DNA from: Salpingoeca rosetta
Lineage: Eukaryota > Opisthokonta > Choanoflagellata > Craspedida > Salpingoecidae
Length of the DNA: 37,435 bases
Direction of reading: 5' to 3'
Assembly: GCF_000188695.1 (NCBI RefSeq)
Contig: NW_004457740.1
Span: 1,373,643 to 1,411,077 of the forward strand
A program made the translations under genes and the position numbers. Of this stretch, positions 36,751 to 37,435 are shown piece after piece; within the stretch, counting starts at the first letter, position 1, and each line of letters starts with the position of its first letter. Below the pieces are notes generated by a model that did not search any database, was not told the DNA's origin, and was given only the letters and a program-made list of their open reading frames with translations.

Positions 36751-37435
36751 TCAAGGGGAAGGACAGCAGGACGACGGCAGCGGAGAACATGACGCGCATG
36801 TGTCAAAGCATGCGCGAGGGGTCGAAGTTGCTGTGGAAGCTGTTGTGATGGGCGCACCCTGTGATCAAGCACGAACACGTGTGCTGCAACGCATCGCGCT
36901 CAGCAACAACAGCAGTAGCAGCAACCGTGGGAGGGCGAAAAGCGGCACCGGCAGTGGTGATGTGTTTCAGCTCAACGTGCCCGCATTTCACTGCCATGTC
37001 CGCTACCCTGAACTGGCCTGCCTTCTCCTTGTGGTGCGGGTGTCCCCTGCTTCCACACGAGCGACAGGGAAACCCTCACATCAAAGCAAGCGCAATACCG
37101 GATCGCAGTCACATGGGCGCCAACACCTCGGGGATGAGCCGGATGCAGGTACCGCACAGGCAGCAGCGGCCCATGACGATGTGAGCAGGTGGCCTGTGCT
37201 GGGCCAGACGGCGATTGCCATCACGGCGCTGACACGCGACTGCACGCGCCTGCTGCTGCGAACCGAACACGACCAGCCCCTGAAGCACTGCGCACTGACA
37301 GTGGAGGTTGGCATCAACGATGCTCAGCTCACCCCCAACAAGGCGGACATCACCACCACGACAACAGCCAGCGTTGATGTGTTCGAGCCAGTGGCTGCAC
37401 GTTCGCCACACAACGCCGCCATTCGTCGAGCAGAG
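35168..37435 (+). CDS. PI-PLC-like protein with X, Y and C2 regions, probably inactive (3' partial)
   Basis: One uninterrupted frame runs from the ATG at 35168 past the window end (756 codons seen). Residues about 55-190 match the PLC X region: LSHYYIFTAWN, then SYPLLLLIDDYSS, then LEEELGDLLFVPS. Residues about 220-340 match the Y region: PELKRLVYLDF, MHQGVQLAALHLPH and GAGYVLKPECL. A C2 begins near QHVTIQVQGLAV and resumes at VLGQTAIAITAL... CTRLLLRTEHDQPL after a 200-residue insert rich in His and Gln. Phospholipase C cleaves PIP2 using two His and Ca2+ ligands. Here the two His appear kept (His61, His126), but the Asn next to the first is Tyr, and the usual E-x-D ligands read H-L-A, so catalysis is doubtful. 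The PH and EF-hand parts normally ahead of X are absent; they may lie in exons before 35168, where a CACAG could be an acceptor. Confidence 0.8.
36467..36499 (+). repeat. Polyhistidine run (CAC)11 in PLC-like gene
   Basis: Eleven CAC codons at the start of the low-complexity insert in the C2 region. Confidence 0.95.
36690..36749 (+). repeat. (CAG)n polyglutamine run in PLC-like gene
   Basis: Two Gln blocks built mainly of CAG and split by His-Tyr, in the same insert. Confidence 0.9.

Overview
The window reads as gene-dense, intron-rich, GC-rich eukaryotic nuclear DNA. It encodes a ciliary transition-zone protein (RPGRIP1L), a CELF splicing factor, a ceramide synthase, a TBC Rab-GAP and a receptor with leucine-rich repeats and a TKL-type kinase. 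Introns and spacers are full of long (CA/TG)n microsatellites. This mix suggests a holozoan flagellate, most likely a choanoflagellate; that assignment is inference and not proven by any marker gene here. There are no rRNA, tRNA, CRISPR or recognisable transposon genes that I can support.

I assembled nine protein-coding genes by joining exons in phase and checking splice sites. In order they are: (1) 1-3178 +, REXO5-like DEDDh RNA exonuclease, 5' end outside the window; (2) 3788-6081 -, ceramide synthase, 6 exons, 340 aa; (3) 6349-7240 +, ASDURF-like prefoldin subunit, 3 exons, 91 aa; (4) 7630-13740 -, TBC-domain Rab-GAP, 16 exons, 792 aa; (5) 14218-21181 +, RPGRIP1L homolog, 11 exons, about 1530 aa; (6) 22052-24841 -, CELF/Bruno RNA-binding protein, 6 exons, 357 aa; (7) 25685-28099 +, kynurenine/glutamine aminotransferase-like PLP enzyme, 5 exons, 469 or 391 aa; (8) 29115-34390 -, LRR receptor kinase, 4 exons, 1488 aa; (9) 35168 to the window end +, PI-PLC-like protein with X, Y and C2 regions, 3' end outside.

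The orientations alternate strictly (+-+-+-+-+), so every spacer is either a divergent promoter region (6082-6348, 13741-14217, 24842-25684, 34391-35167) or a convergent 3' region (3179-3787, 7241-7629, 21182-22051, 28100-29114). Two 100-N assembly gaps (13874-13973 and 34836-34935) both fall inside dinucleotide-type repeats in divergent promoters.

The genes do not form one pathway. The most notable observations are: intronic repeats that are mostly (TG)n after the donor and (CA)n before the acceptor in the sense strand, with several introns carrying both; a stand-alone gene for ASDURF, which in humans is an upstream ORF of ASNSD1; a PLC-like protein that appears to have lost catalytic ligands; a GC-AG intron in the CELF gene; and a roughly 280-bp island of unlike composition at 28660-28939.
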